NCBI RefSeq assembly: GCF_006717095.1
Contig: NZ_VFQE01000001.1
Location: forward strand, 1,674,001 to 1,738,000
DNA from: Blastococcus colisei
Lineage (GTDB): Bacteria > Actinomycetota > Actinomycetes > Mycobacteriales > Geodermatophilaceae
Reading direction: 5' to 3'
Length of the DNA: 64,000 nucleotides
Position numbers and translations under genes: made by a program. The notes beneath the pieces were generated by a model, which ran no database searches, had not been told where the DNA came from, and was given only the letters and a program-made list of their open reading frames with translations. Positions 23,935 to 31,706 of this stretch are shown piece after piece; the first letter of the stretch is position 1, and each line of letters begins with the position of its first letter.

Positions 23935-24474
23935 GTGAGCGAGCGAGCCGGGTTCCAGGCGCCACCGCGCTGGTGGACGCCGTGGGTGCGGTGGATCACC
24001 AGGTTCGAGCTGGCCCTCGGCGCGGTGGCCCTGGTGATCATGTTCGTCCTGGTGCTCGTCCAGGCGGCCCAGCGCTACCTGCCCGTCGGCGGGTGGTCGT
24101 GGACCGGGGAGCTGTCGCGCTTCAGCCTGGTCTGGCTGACCTTCACCGTGGCCGGCGTCCTGGTCACGACCGACTCCCACATCGCGCTGCAGCTGGTCGA
24201 CTCGCTGAAGAAGCCGCTCGTCGTCCGGGCGGTCCGGGTCTTCGCCTGCGCGACCGTGGCGGTCATCGGCGTCGGGTTCGCCGTCGAGGCGTGGGAACTG
24301 GTGTCGACCCAGGGAGACCTGCGTTCGCCGTCGCTGCGCATGCCGCTGGCGGTGCTCTACTTCTTCCCGTTCCTGGGCTTCGTCAGCACCGCCGTCCGCG
24401 GCGCCGTGGCCGCGGTCGTGTTCGCGGTCCGGGGCGTTCCCGCGGCGGCCGAGCCCACCGAGGTGCACGCCTGA
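23935..24474 (+). CDS. TRAP transporter small permease (DctQ-like)
   Basis: 179 residues with four membrane segments. RFELALGAVALVIMFVLVLVQAAQRYLPVGGWSWTGELSRFSLVWLTFTVAGVLVTTDSHIALQL is the DctQ pattern. The GTG at 23935 has GGGAGGAGG ahead. It opens the plus-strand operon and overlaps the large permease by one base (TGATG). It joins DctM to form a Na+-driven importer of a carboxylate, here probably shikimate or quinate. Confidence 0.88.
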   Translation: MSERAGFQAPPRWWTPWVRWITRFELALGAVALVIMFVLVLVQAAQRYLPVGGWSWTGELSRFSLVWLTFTVAGVLVTTDSHIALQLVDSLKKPLVVRAVRVFACATVAVIGVGFAVEAWELVSTQGDLRSPSLRMPLAVLYFFPFLGFVSTAVRGAVAAVVFAVRGVPAAAEPTEVHA

Positions 24475-25748
24475 TGGAACTCCTGCTGCTGACGATCGCC
24501 ATCGTCGTCCTCCTCGTGCTGCGGGTGCCCGTCGCCTTCGCCTTCCTCGGCCCGTCGCTGGGCTACATGTGGCTCACCGGCCAGTCGGTGGGGCTGGCGC
24601 TGCGGCTGATCATCAACGCGACGGCGAGCTTCCCGCTGCTGGCCGTGCCGTTGTTCGTCCTGCTCGGCGTCATCGCCAACCGGGGCGGCATCGCCGACCG
24701 GCTCTTCGACTTCGCCCTGGCGCTGCTGGGCCGGATGCGGGGCGGGCTGGGCTACGTCAGCGTCGGGGTCAGCCTGGGCTTCTCCTGGATGAGCGGGTCG
24801 GCGGTCGCCGACGCCGCGGCCCTGGGCAAGGTGCAGATCCCGGCCATGCTCCGCAACAGTTACCCGCTCACGTTCGGGGTCGGCGTCACCGGTGCCGCGT
24901 CGCTGATCGCGCCGGTCATGCCACCGAGCATCCCCGCGGTCATCTTCGCCGGGCTCGCCGCCGTCTCCACCGGTGCCCTCTTTGCCGCGTCCGTCATCCC
25001 CGCCGTCCTCATGGCGGTCGGGCTGTGCATCGTGGTGTTCTTCCTGGTCCGCCGGATGCCCGACATCCGCCGCACCCCGTTCTCGATGCAGCGGGTGGTG
25101 CAGACCGGCCGGCGGGTGATCGGTCCGCTCCTGGCGCCGGTGATCATCCTCGGCGGCATCCTGGGCGGCTTCTTCACGCCGACCGAGGCGGCGGCGGTGG
25201 GCGCCGCCTACATGCTGCTGCTCTGCCTCGTGTACCGGAGCCTGCACGTCCGCGAGCTGCCCAAGGTGCTCGGTGAGACCGTCACGACGACGGCGGCGAT
25301 CATGCTGATCGTCTCCTCGGCCTCGCTGCTGGGCTACATCCTGGCCCGCGAGCGGGTGCCCCAGCTGCTGGCCGAGAACGTCTTCGGGTTCACCGAGAAC
25401 GGCACGGTCTTCCTGGCCATGACCGCCGTCCTGATGCTGATCCTCGGCACGGTCATCGACCCCACCGCGGTCCTCGTGCTGGTCGTGCCGATCCTGCTGC
25501 CGATCAGCGCCGGCTTCGGGGTGGACCCCATCGTCCTCGGCGTCCTGATGATCGTCGCGCTGATGATCGGGCTCCTCACGCCGCCGGTCGGGACCGTGCT
25601 CTACGTCCTGAGCCACGTGGCCGAGACCAAGGTGAGCGTCGTCTTCCGCGGCTCGCTGCCGTTCATCGTGCCGCTGCTGGTGATCTGCGTGCTGATCGTC
25701 CTCTTCCCGGAGGCGGTCCTGTGGCTGCCGGAGGTGCTCGGGCTGTGA
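24474..25748 (+). CDS. TRAP transporter large permease (DctM-like)
   Basis: 424 residues, nearly all membrane helices. SGSAVADAAALGKVQIPAM and PPVGTVLYVLSHVAETKVS are DctM family marks, and PVMPPSIPAVIFAG is the typical substrate-domain stretch. It forms the transport pathway with the small subunit. The ATG at 24474 shares a base with the preceding stop; the last codon overlaps the dehydrogenase start (GTGA at 25745-25748). Substrate specificity comes from the separate DctP protein further down. Confidence 0.9.
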   Translation: MELLLLTIAIVVLLVLRVPVAFAFLGPSLGYMWLTGQSVGLALRLIINATASFPLLAVPLFVLLGVIANRGGIADRLFDFALALLGRMRGGLGYVSVGVSLGFSWMSGSAVADAAALGKVQIPAMLRNSYPLTFGVGVTGAASLIAPVMPPSIPAVIFAGLAAVSTGALFAASVIPAVLMAVGLCIVVFFLVRRMPDIRRTPFSMQRVVQTGRRVIGPLLAPVIILGGILGGFFTPTEAAAVGAAYMLLLCLVYRSLHVRELPKVLGETVTTTAAIMLIVSSASLLGYILARERVPQLLAENVFGFTENGTVFLAMTAVLMLILGTVIDPTAVLVLVVPILLPISAGFGVDPIVLGVLMIVALMIGLLTPPVGTVLYVLSHVAETKVSVVFRGSLPFIVPLLVICVLIVLFPEAVLWLPEVLGL

Positions 25749-26629
25749 GGGATCGCTCCTACCTCGCCGGCCTGTTCGGCCAGGGCATCGGGCCCTCGCT
25801 CTCCCCGGAGCTGCACGAGCGCGAGGGACGCCGTCAGGGCCTGCGCTACGTGTACAGGACGGTCGAGCTCGACGACGCCCAGCTGGCTCCCGACCGGTTG
25901 CGCGAGCTGCTCGCGCACGCGGTGGAGCTGGGCTTCGACGGCCTCAACGTCACCCATCCGGTCAAGCAGGTGATGACGCCGCTGGTCGATGACCTGTCCC
26001 CGGGCGCCGCGGCCATCGGGGCGATCAACACGGTGGTGATCCGCGACGGCACGACCACCGGCCACAACACCGACGTCACCGGTTTCGCGGCGGCGATGCG
26101 CGACGGTCTCCCGGGTGCCGACCTGGGCGAGGTCGTGCTCGTCGGCGCCGGCGGTGCCGGGACCGCCGTCGCCCACGCCCTGGCCGACCTGGGCGCCGGC
26201 GCCCTGCACGTCGTCGACACCGACGCGGCGCGCGCCGAGCGGCTCGTCCGCTCGCTCGGGCCCGGCCTGGCCGGCCGCAGCACGACCGCCACCCCGGACC
26301 GGCTCGGCACGGTGCTCGCCCGGGCCACCGGCGTGGTCAACGCCACCCCGGTCGGGATGGCCGCGCACCCGGGGACGCCGGTCGCCGCCGAGCTGCTCTC
26401 CGACCGCGTCTGGGTGGCCGACATCGTCTACCGCCCGCTGGTGACCCAGCTCGTGCGCCTCGCCACCGAGCGGGGCTGCCGGGTGCTGACGGGTGCCGGG
26501 ATGGCGGTCAACCAGGCCGCGGACTCCTTCGAGCTCTTCACCGACCGGCCCGCCCACCGGGCGGCGATGGTCACCGACTTCGACGAACTCGTCGCCGACG
26601 AGATCGGACGAACCGGCGGGTCCCCGTGA
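25745..26629 (+). CDS. qsuD: Shikimate/quinate dehydrogenase
   Basis: 294 residues of AroE-type fold. SLSPELHE binds the substrate carboxylate, and NVTHPVKQ carries the catalytic Lys (about residue 72) before GAINTVV. VLVGAGGAGTAVAHAL is the nucleotide loop; the following VVDTDAARAERL lacks the basic residues often seen in strict NADP enzymes, so NAD use is likely, as in QsuD. It oxidises shikimate to 3-dehydroshikimate or quinate to 3-dehydroquinate. It starts in a GTGA overlap with the TRAP permease, tying transport and catabolism together. Confidence 0.88.
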   Translation: MRDRSYLAGLFGQGIGPSLSPELHEREGRRQGLRYVYRTVELDDAQLAPDRLRELLAHAVELGFDGLNVTHPVKQVMTPLVDDLSPGAAAIGAINTVVIRDGTTTGHNTDVTGFAAAMRDGLPGADLGEVVLVGAGGAGTAVAHALADLGAGALHVVDTDAARAERLVRSLGPGLAGRSTTATPDRLGTVLARATGVVNATPVGMAAHPGTPVAAELLSDRVWVADIVYRPLVTQLVRLATERGCRVLTGAGMAVNQAADSFELFTDRPAHRAAMVTDFDELVADEIGRTGGSP

Positions 26630-26679
26630 CCGCCCGGGCAGCAGCACGACCGACCCAGTCCTCGACGAAGGGAAATCCC

Positions 26680-27711
26680 ATGTCCGCTCGTGCACGGCGC
26701 CGTCACCCGCTCCTCGCGGTGGCGGTCCTGACCCCGCTGGTCCTCACCGCCTGCGGTGGCGGCGACGGCGACGGAGGCGGTGGTGACGCCGGAGGCGGTG
26801 GCGACGTCGAGCTCACCCTCGCGCACAGCTACACCGAGCAGCAGCCGCAGCACCGCTGCGGCGCCCAGGTGATCGCCGACGAGGTCGAGGCCGCCGACGT
26901 CGGGATGACCGTCGAGATCTTCCCGAGCAGCCAGCTCGGTGGCGACGCGGACCGCATCCAGTCGGTGATCTCCGGGGACATCGACATCGACATCCAGGGC
27001 GCCTCGGCCCTCGGCGCGGTCCACGAGCCCATGAGCGTGGTGGACGCCGCCTACGCCTTCGACGACGGCGAGCACCTCGCCCGCTTCTTCGGCAGCGAGG
27101 CCTCCGACGAGCTGAAGGAGGGGTTCGCGGCGGAGACCGGCGTGAACGTGCTCGGCGCCTGGTCGGCCGGGGCCCGCCACTTCACGGCGAACCAGCCCAT
27201 CCGCACGCCGGAGGACCTGGAGGGCCTGCGGATGCGGTTCCCGAACTCGCCGCAGTTCCTCATGAACGCCGAGGCGCTGGGCGCCGACGCCACCGAGGTG
27301 GCCTACGAGGAGCTGTACCTGGCGCTCCAGCAGGGCATCGTCGACGGTCAGGAGAACCCGATCGTCAACATCTCGGCCTCCAACCTCGGTGAGGTGCAGG
27401 ACTACCTCAGCCTCTCCGGGCACCAGGAGAACTCCAACCTGGTCATCGTCGGACCGGTGTGGGAGGAGCTGTCCGGCGAGCAGCAGGAGGCCCTGAGCGC
27501 CGCCATCGACACCGCGGTCGAGCAGGTGCCCGAGTGCGTCGCGGAGGACGAGCAGCAGATCCTGGACGACTGGGAGGCCGCCGGCGACTTCGAGATCGTC
27601 GACGACGTGGACACCGACGCCTTCCGCACCCAGGCGGAGGAGTACCTCCGGGCCAACTTCAGCGACGAGCAGCTGGCCGTCTACGAGGCGATCCGCGGCT
27701 CCGCCGAGTGA
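26680..27711 (+). CDS. TRAP transporter substrate-binding lipoprotein (DctP-like)
   Basis: 343 residues. A lipobox LTAC follows a basic and hydrophobic signal, then a glycine-rich linker. ARHFTANQPIRTPEDLEGLRMRFPNSPQF is the DctP family motif with the carboxylate-binding Arg, and LYLALQQGIVDGQENPIVNI is the conserved hinge segment. The ATG at 26680 sits after GAAGGG. It captures the organic acid for the DctQM pair upstream and overlaps the next gene by GTGA. The Arg-based site fits a carboxylated cyclitol. Confidence 0.9.
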   Translation: MSARARRRHPLLAVAVLTPLVLTACGGGDGDGGGGDAGGGGDVELTLAHSYTEQQPQHRCGAQVIADEVEAADVGMTVEIFPSSQLGGDADRIQSVISGDIDIDIQGASALGAVHEPMSVVDAAYAFDDGEHLARFFGSEASDELKEGFAAETGVNVLGAWSAGARHFTANQPIRTPEDLEGLRMRFPNSPQFLMNAEALGADATEVAYEELYLALQQGIVDGQENPIVNISASNLGEVQDYLSLSGHQENSNLVIVGPVWEELSGEQQEALSAAIDTAVEQVPECVAEDEQQILDDWEAAGDFEIVDDVDTDAFRTQAEEYLRANFSDEQLAVYEAIRGSAE

Positions 27712-28733
27712 CCGACCGCACCACCGCACCCGACCGGGGCGGCCGCGACGGCGGCCGCCCCGGCGGCGTGGTGCAGACCTTCCGCGGCCCGGTGAGCCCC
27801 GCGGCGCTGGGCCGCACGCTCATCCACGAGCACGTCTTCGTCGGCAGCACCGAGCTGGACGTCAACCACCCCCACCCGGAGTGGGACGAGTCCGCCGCGA
27901 TCGCCCGCGCCGCCCGGCAGCTCACCGAGCTCTACCGGCTCGGGGTGCGCACCGTCGTGGACCTGACCGTGCTCGGGCTGGGCCGCGACGTCGCCCGCGT
28001 GGCCCGCGTCGCGCAGCAGGTTCCCGTCCACCTCGTCGCCTCGACCGGCTACTACACGAGCAACGTCCTGCCGCCGTTCTTCGGCACCCACGGACCGGGC
28101 CGCCTGGTGGGCGGCCCCGATCCGCTGGTGGAGTTCTTCGTCGGCGACATCGAGGTGGGCATCGCCGGCAGCGGCGTCCGTGCCGGGATGCTCAAGGTGG
28201 TCACCGACGCCGAGGGGATCACCGAGGACGTCGCGCGGGTGATGACCGCGGCGGCCGTGGCCCATCAGCAGACCGGCGTCCCGATCACCACCCACAGCCG
28301 CCCCGACCTGCGCAACGGCCTCGACCAGCAGGCCTTCCTGCGTGCTGCGGGCGTGGACCTCTCCCGGGTCGTCATCGGGCACTGCGGCGACTCCGAGGAC
28401 ATCCCGTACCTGCGCGGGCTCATGGACGCCGGCTCGACGATCGGCATGGACCGGTTCGGGATGGAGCACGTGCTGCCCGACGAGCGCCGGGTGGCGGTCG
28501 TGCTCGAGCTGCTGCGGCTGGGCTATGCCGACCGGATGGTGCTCTCGCACGACGCGGCGTCGTTCAGCCGCGTCACGCCGCCCTCGTGGCGTGCGGTGCA
28601 CGCGCCGAACTGGAACTTCGGGAACATCCCGCGGCGCATCGTGCCGATGCTGCTCGAGGGCGGCGCCTCCCCGGAGGACGTCGACCGGATGATGATCGAC
28701 AACCCGGCCCGGCTGCTCGGGAGCGCGCGGTGA
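27708..28733 (+). CDS. Phosphotriesterase-like metal-dependent hydrolase
   Basis: 341 residues. The amidohydrolase fold ligands are visible: HEH in LIHEHVF, the carboxylated-Lys candidate in GMLKV, THSRP, VIGHCGD and SHDAA. These are all binuclear-metal residues of the phosphotriesterase/lactonase group. It begins in a GTGA overlap with the TRAP lipoprotein and ends in one with the next gene, so it is firmly inside the shikimate/quinate operon. Such enzymes usually open lactones; a quinide-type lactone or ester of a cyclitol acid is a reasonable guess. The family includes true organophosphate hydrolases, which I consider less likely here. Confidence 0.85.
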   Translation: MTDRTTAPDRGGRDGGRPGGVVQTFRGPVSPAALGRTLIHEHVFVGSTELDVNHPHPEWDESAAIARAARQLTELYRLGVRTVVDLTVLGLGRDVARVARVAQQVPVHLVASTGYYTSNVLPPFFGTHGPGRLVGGPDPLVEFFVGDIEVGIAGSGVRAGMLKVVTDAEGITEDVARVMTAAAVAHQQTGVPITTHSRPDLRNGLDQQAFLRAAGVDLSRVVIGHCGDSEDIPYLRGLMDAGSTIGMDRFGMEHVLPDERRVAVVLELLRLGYADRMVLSHDAASFSRVTPPSWRAVHAPNWNFGNIPRRIVPMLLEGGASPEDVDRMMIDNPARLLGSAR

Positions 28734-29782
28734 ACGGTGCGCGGGTCCGGATCGTCGTCGTCGGCGCGGGACTGATCGGCCGCCGGCACATCGACCTGGT
28801 GCGGGCCGGAACGCGGTGCGAGCTGGCGGCGATCGTCGACCCGGCACCTGCGGCCGGAGAGCTCGCGGCCCGCCTCGACGTGCCATGGAGCCCGTCCCTG
28901 ACCGACCTGCTCGCCGAGCCGCTCGCCGAGCGGACCGGGGTGATCGTCGCGACGCCGAACCGGCTGCACGTGGGGCACGGCCTGGCGTGCATCGCTGCGG
29001 GCGTCCCGGTGCTGGTCGAGAAGCCCCTCGCCGACTCCGTGGCCGACGGCGTCCGCCTCGTCGAGGCCGCCGAGGCGGCCGCCGTGCCCCTGCTCGTGGG
29101 TCACCACCGGCGGCACAGCCCGCTCGTGGAGTCGGCCCGTCGCCTGGTCCACGACGGAACCCTCGGTCGCCTCGTCGCGGTGCAGGGCAGCGCCCTGTTC
29201 CACAAGCCCGACGAGTACTACGACGCCGCGCCCTGGCGGCGGGAGCCCGGCGGCGGCCCCCTCCTGATCAACCTGGTGCACGAGGTGGACGTCATGCGGG
29301 CGATCTGCGGGGACGTCGTGGCGGTCCAGGCCATGGCCGCGAGCACCATCCGCGGCTTCCCGGTCGAGGACACCGCGGCCGTGAGCCTGCTCTTCGCGAA
29401 CGGGGCGATGGGCAGCTTCCTCCTCTCCGACGCCGCCGCGTCTCCGCGGAGCTGGGAGCAGACGTCGCGCGAGGACCCCCGGTACCCGACCCACCCGGAC
29501 GAGGACTGCTACCTCGTCGCGGGCACCACCGGGTCGGTCGAGGTGCCGACGATGCGGCTGCGGACCTACGCCGGCACCCGCTCGTGGGAGGAGCCGTTCG
29601 AGTCCACGATCGTCGACGTGCCGAGGGACGATCCGCTGGTCCGCCAGCTCGACCACTTCTGCGACGTCGTCCTGGGCGCCGCCGCGCCCCTGGTGAGCGG
29701 GCGCGACGCGCTGGAGACGCTGCGCGTCACGCAAGCGATCGCGGAGGCCGCTCGCACGGGCCGGCTGGTCGAGCTGGGCTGA
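28730..29782 (+). CDS. Gfo/Idh/MocA family oxidoreductase
   Basis: 350 residues. IVVVGAGLIGRRHIDLV is the nucleotide fold, VEKPLADS the family signature with the catalytic Lys, and NLVHEVDVMRAICGDV the substrate helix with its His. Members oxidise sugars and cyclitols such as inositol. Overlapping the hydrolase by GTGA, it is the last gene of a six-gene operon. In this setting it could act on a quinate- or inositol-like ring. No terminator is visible before the convergent small gene 12 bp downstream. Confidence 0.88.
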   Translation: MNGARVRIVVVGAGLIGRRHIDLVRAGTRCELAAIVDPAPAAGELAARLDVPWSPSLTDLLAEPLAERTGVIVATPNRLHVGHGLACIAAGVPVLVEKPLADSVADGVRLVEAAEAAAVPLLVGHHRRHSPLVESARRLVHDGTLGRLVAVQGSALFHKPDEYYDAAPWRREPGGGPLLINLVHEVDVMRAICGDVVAVQAMAASTIRGFPVEDTAAVSLLFANGAMGSFLLSDAAASPRSWEQTSREDPRYPTHPDEDCYLVAGTTGSVEVPTMRLRTYAGTRSWEEPFESTIVDVPRDDPLVRQLDHFCDVVLGAAAPLVSGRDALETLRVTQAIAEAARTGRLVELG

Positions 29783-29793
29783 CGGCGAACCGG

Positions 29794-30027
29794 TCAGCCG
29801 CGGCGGAACAGGCGGGCGAGCCGGTGGGTGCGGCCGGCCGTCAGCTCGGCCGGCGTCGCCGGGGCAGGCGTCGCCGGGATCTCGATCGCGGCCACCCGCT
29901 CGTGCAGCCGGGCGCGGACGTCGTCGGGGGCGTAGGCGCGGCGCTGCCGCTCGTTGCGGGCCAGCACGACGCTGCCGGCCGCGACTCCCGCGAGCCCGGC
30001 CACTCCCAGCAGCTTCCAGAGGCGCAC
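29794..30027 (-). CDS. Small membrane-anchored protein, 77 aa
   Basis: LWKLLGVAGLAGVAAGSVVLARNERQRRAYAPDDVRARLHERVA: one N-terminal membrane helix, then a positively charged, cytoplasmic helix. No known domain. The GTG at 30027 follows TAGGTT by 7 nt, the leaderless pattern, and shares a mirrored promoter with the plus-strand gene. Probably a small membrane-associated protein of unknown role. Confidence 0.6.
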   Translation of the reverse strand: MRLWKLLGVAGLAGVAAGSVVLARNERQRRAYAPDDVRARLHERVAAIEIPATPAPATPAELTAGRTHRLARLFRRG

Positions 30028-30033
30028 GGTCCG

Positions 30034-30040
30034 TAACCTA
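30034..30040. promoter_or_regulatory. Mirrored divergent leaderless promoters
   Basis: Plus-strand -10 TAACCT (30034-30039) stands 7 nt before the GTG at 30047. Minus-strand TAGGTT (30040-30035) stands 7 nt before the GTG at 30027. The two -10 boxes almost coincide, so polymerases starting in either direction would compete. Confidence 0.55.
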
Positions 30041-30046
30041 TCGCCC

Positions 30047-30700
30047 GTGCCCGACCTCTCGCTCGACGCCGCGGTGGACCTCACCCGCACCGGCGACGTC
30101 TGGGTGTTCCGCGGCCCGTCGCTGGCCGACCGTGCGATCCGCGCGCTGACCAACGCGCCGGTCAACCACGTCGGCATGGCCGTCGTGCTGGAGGACCTGC
30201 CCCCGCTGCTCTGGCACGCCGAGCTCGGGAAGTCGCTGCCCGACGCCTGGACCGGCGAGCACCAGCGCGGCGTGCAGCTGCACGACCTGCGCGACGCCGT
30301 CCTGACCTGGCGCCGTCGGTACGGGCAGCAGGCCTGGTTGCGGCAGCTGATCGGGCCCGCCGAGGACGGCGGGGTGACCGCCGCGATGGAGGACGCCGTC
30401 CTGCGCACGATCGCCCGCCTGGACGGGCGGCCGTTCCCGACCACCCGCGGCCTGGTCCGGGGCTGGGTGAACGGCCGCCTGCGCCGGCAGACCGCGGCCG
30501 AGACGGTGTTCTGCGCCGAGCTGGTCGCGGCCACGTACACCGCGATGGAGCTGCTTCCCGGCGACCGGCCGCTCAACGCCTACGACCCGGGCAGCTTCTG
30601 GTCCGGCGACGACCTCGAGCTCCTGCAGGGCGCCAGGTTGGGCCCCGAGATCCCCGTCGAACTGTCACTATCCGATGGCACTCTGCCTGCTGAGGAATAG
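30047..30700 (+). CDS. Permuted NlpC/P60-type cysteine hydrolase-like protein
   Basis: 217 residues. ALTNAPVNHVGMAVVLEDLPPLLWHAELG supplies a His after a Leu/Ala-rich strand, and ETVFCAELVAATYTAMELL has the Cys of the FCAELV motif, in the reversed order seen in permuted papain-like (YiiX/YaeF) enzymes. There is no signal peptide, so the activity, probably on an amide or lipid ester, would be cytoplasmic. The GTG at 30047 is likely leaderless. Confidence 0.65.
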   Translation: MPDLSLDAAVDLTRTGDVWVFRGPSLADRAIRALTNAPVNHVGMAVVLEDLPPLLWHAELGKSLPDAWTGEHQRGVQLHDLRDAVLTWRRRYGQQAWLRQLIGPAEDGGVTAAMEDAVLRTIARLDGRPFPTTRGLVRGWVNGRLRRQTAAETVFCAELVAATYTAMELLPGDRPLNAYDPGSFWSGDDLELLQGARLGPEIPVELSLSDGTLPAEE

Positions 30701-30764
30701 GGCATCAACAGCGTGTTCCGGGTGTTGGAACCAGGGCACGGGAGGTCCGCACAGGAGGGCCGTC

Positions 30765-31082
30765 ATGGACGAGGCCACCGTCAGCCGGGAACCGTCGTCG
30801 GACCGGAACGCACAGCACAGGCACTGGGGCCGGCCGGATCCCGTGGGAGACATCCTCGCTATCGCCTGGAGTCCCACCGCGGCAGAGCCGCGGGAGATCC
30901 GGGTGCGCCCCGAGGTCTACCACTCCATCCTCGCGGAGCTCGACGCCGCCGAGCGGGCGCTCGTCGAGGAGCGCGGCATGCTCGGATCGCCGATCGCCAT
31001 TCCGCTCCTGGTCGACGCCGAGCTGCCCCTGCTCCCCGGATTCGAGATCGTGCGCGCCCGGCCGCACGCGGCTGCGGCCTGA
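30765..31082 (+). CDS. Hypothetical protein, 105 aa
   Basis: A small soluble protein, MDEATVSREPSSDRNAQHRHWGRPDPVGDILAIAWSPTAAEPREIRVRPEVYHSILAELDAAERALVEERG, with one long acidic/basic helix in the middle and LLPGFEIVRARPHAA near its end. AGGAGG at 30752 precedes the ATG. I do not recognise a family. It may be a binding or adaptor protein. Confidence 0.55.
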   Translation: MDEATVSREPSSDRNAQHRHWGRPDPVGDILAIAWSPTAAEPREIRVRPEVYHSILAELDAAERALVEERGMLGSPIAIPLLVDAELPLLPGFEIVRARPHAAAA

Positions 31083-31114
31083 CGACGGGCGGCCTGACCG
31101 ACGACGGGACAGCG

Positions 31115-31675
31115 TCAGACGTTCCGGCGCACCCGGTACGTCGTCTGGACCATCCCGCCGGGGAAGGTCTGCGTGCGCACGTGCTCCAGCGGGATGTCGG
31201 CCGCCAGCTCGCCGAACGGCGTGTGCCCCGTCCCGATGAGGATCGGCACCCGTGACAGCGTGAGCTCGGCGACCAGCCCGGCGCGCAGGAAGGCGTGCAC
31301 CGTCCGGCCGCCGTCCACGTAGACCCGCCGGTACCCGGCCGCGGTCCCCGCCGCGACCGCCTCGTCCAGTGACCGGTGCACGGTGATGCGCGGGTCGGCG
31401 CCGGGCTCCAGGGTCGTGCTCAGCACGTGCACCGGCCTGCCCTCGTAGGGCCAGTCGTCGAACGGGGCGATGAAGTCGTAGGTGCTGCGGCCCATGACGA
31501 TCGCGTCGATGCCGGCCACGAACTCGGCGAAGCCGAAGTCACCGCCCGCGCCGTCGTCCGGCGCGCCCCCGGCGTCGTTCCCGTCGGTCAGCCAGGAGAG
31601 GTCGCCGTCGAGGCGGGCGATGAACCCGTCGACGCTCATGCCGAGGAAGACCGATCCGGTGAAGGAAGCGTCCAT
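31115..31675 (-). CDS. Dihydrofolate reductase-like (RibD C-terminal) protein
   Basis: 186 residues. SVFLGMSVDGFIARLDGDLSWL and DAIVMGRSTYDFI, then VYVDGGRTVHAFLRAGLVAELTLSRVPILIGTG, match the RibD C-terminal/DHFR-like fold that binds NADPH. Stand-alone members are annotated as dihydrofolate reductase family, but their real substrates are rarely known. The ATG at 31675 has AAGGTGG ahead; GTG at 31684 is a possible alternative. It lies downstream of cydDC on the same strand, 31 bp away, perhaps in the same transcript. Confidence 0.85.
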   Translation of the reverse strand: MDASFTGSVFLGMSVDGFIARLDGDLSWLTDGNDAGGAPDDGAGGDFGFAEFVAGIDAIVMGRSTYDFIAPFDDWPYEGRPVHVLSTTLEPGADPRITVHRSLDEAVAAGTAAGYRRVYVDGGRTVHAFLRAGLVAELTLSRVPILIGTGHTPFGELAADIPLEHVRTQTFPGGMVQTTYRVRRNV

Positions 31676-31706
31676 GCCGGCCACCTTGGCGCAGGGGTAC
31701 GACGAT

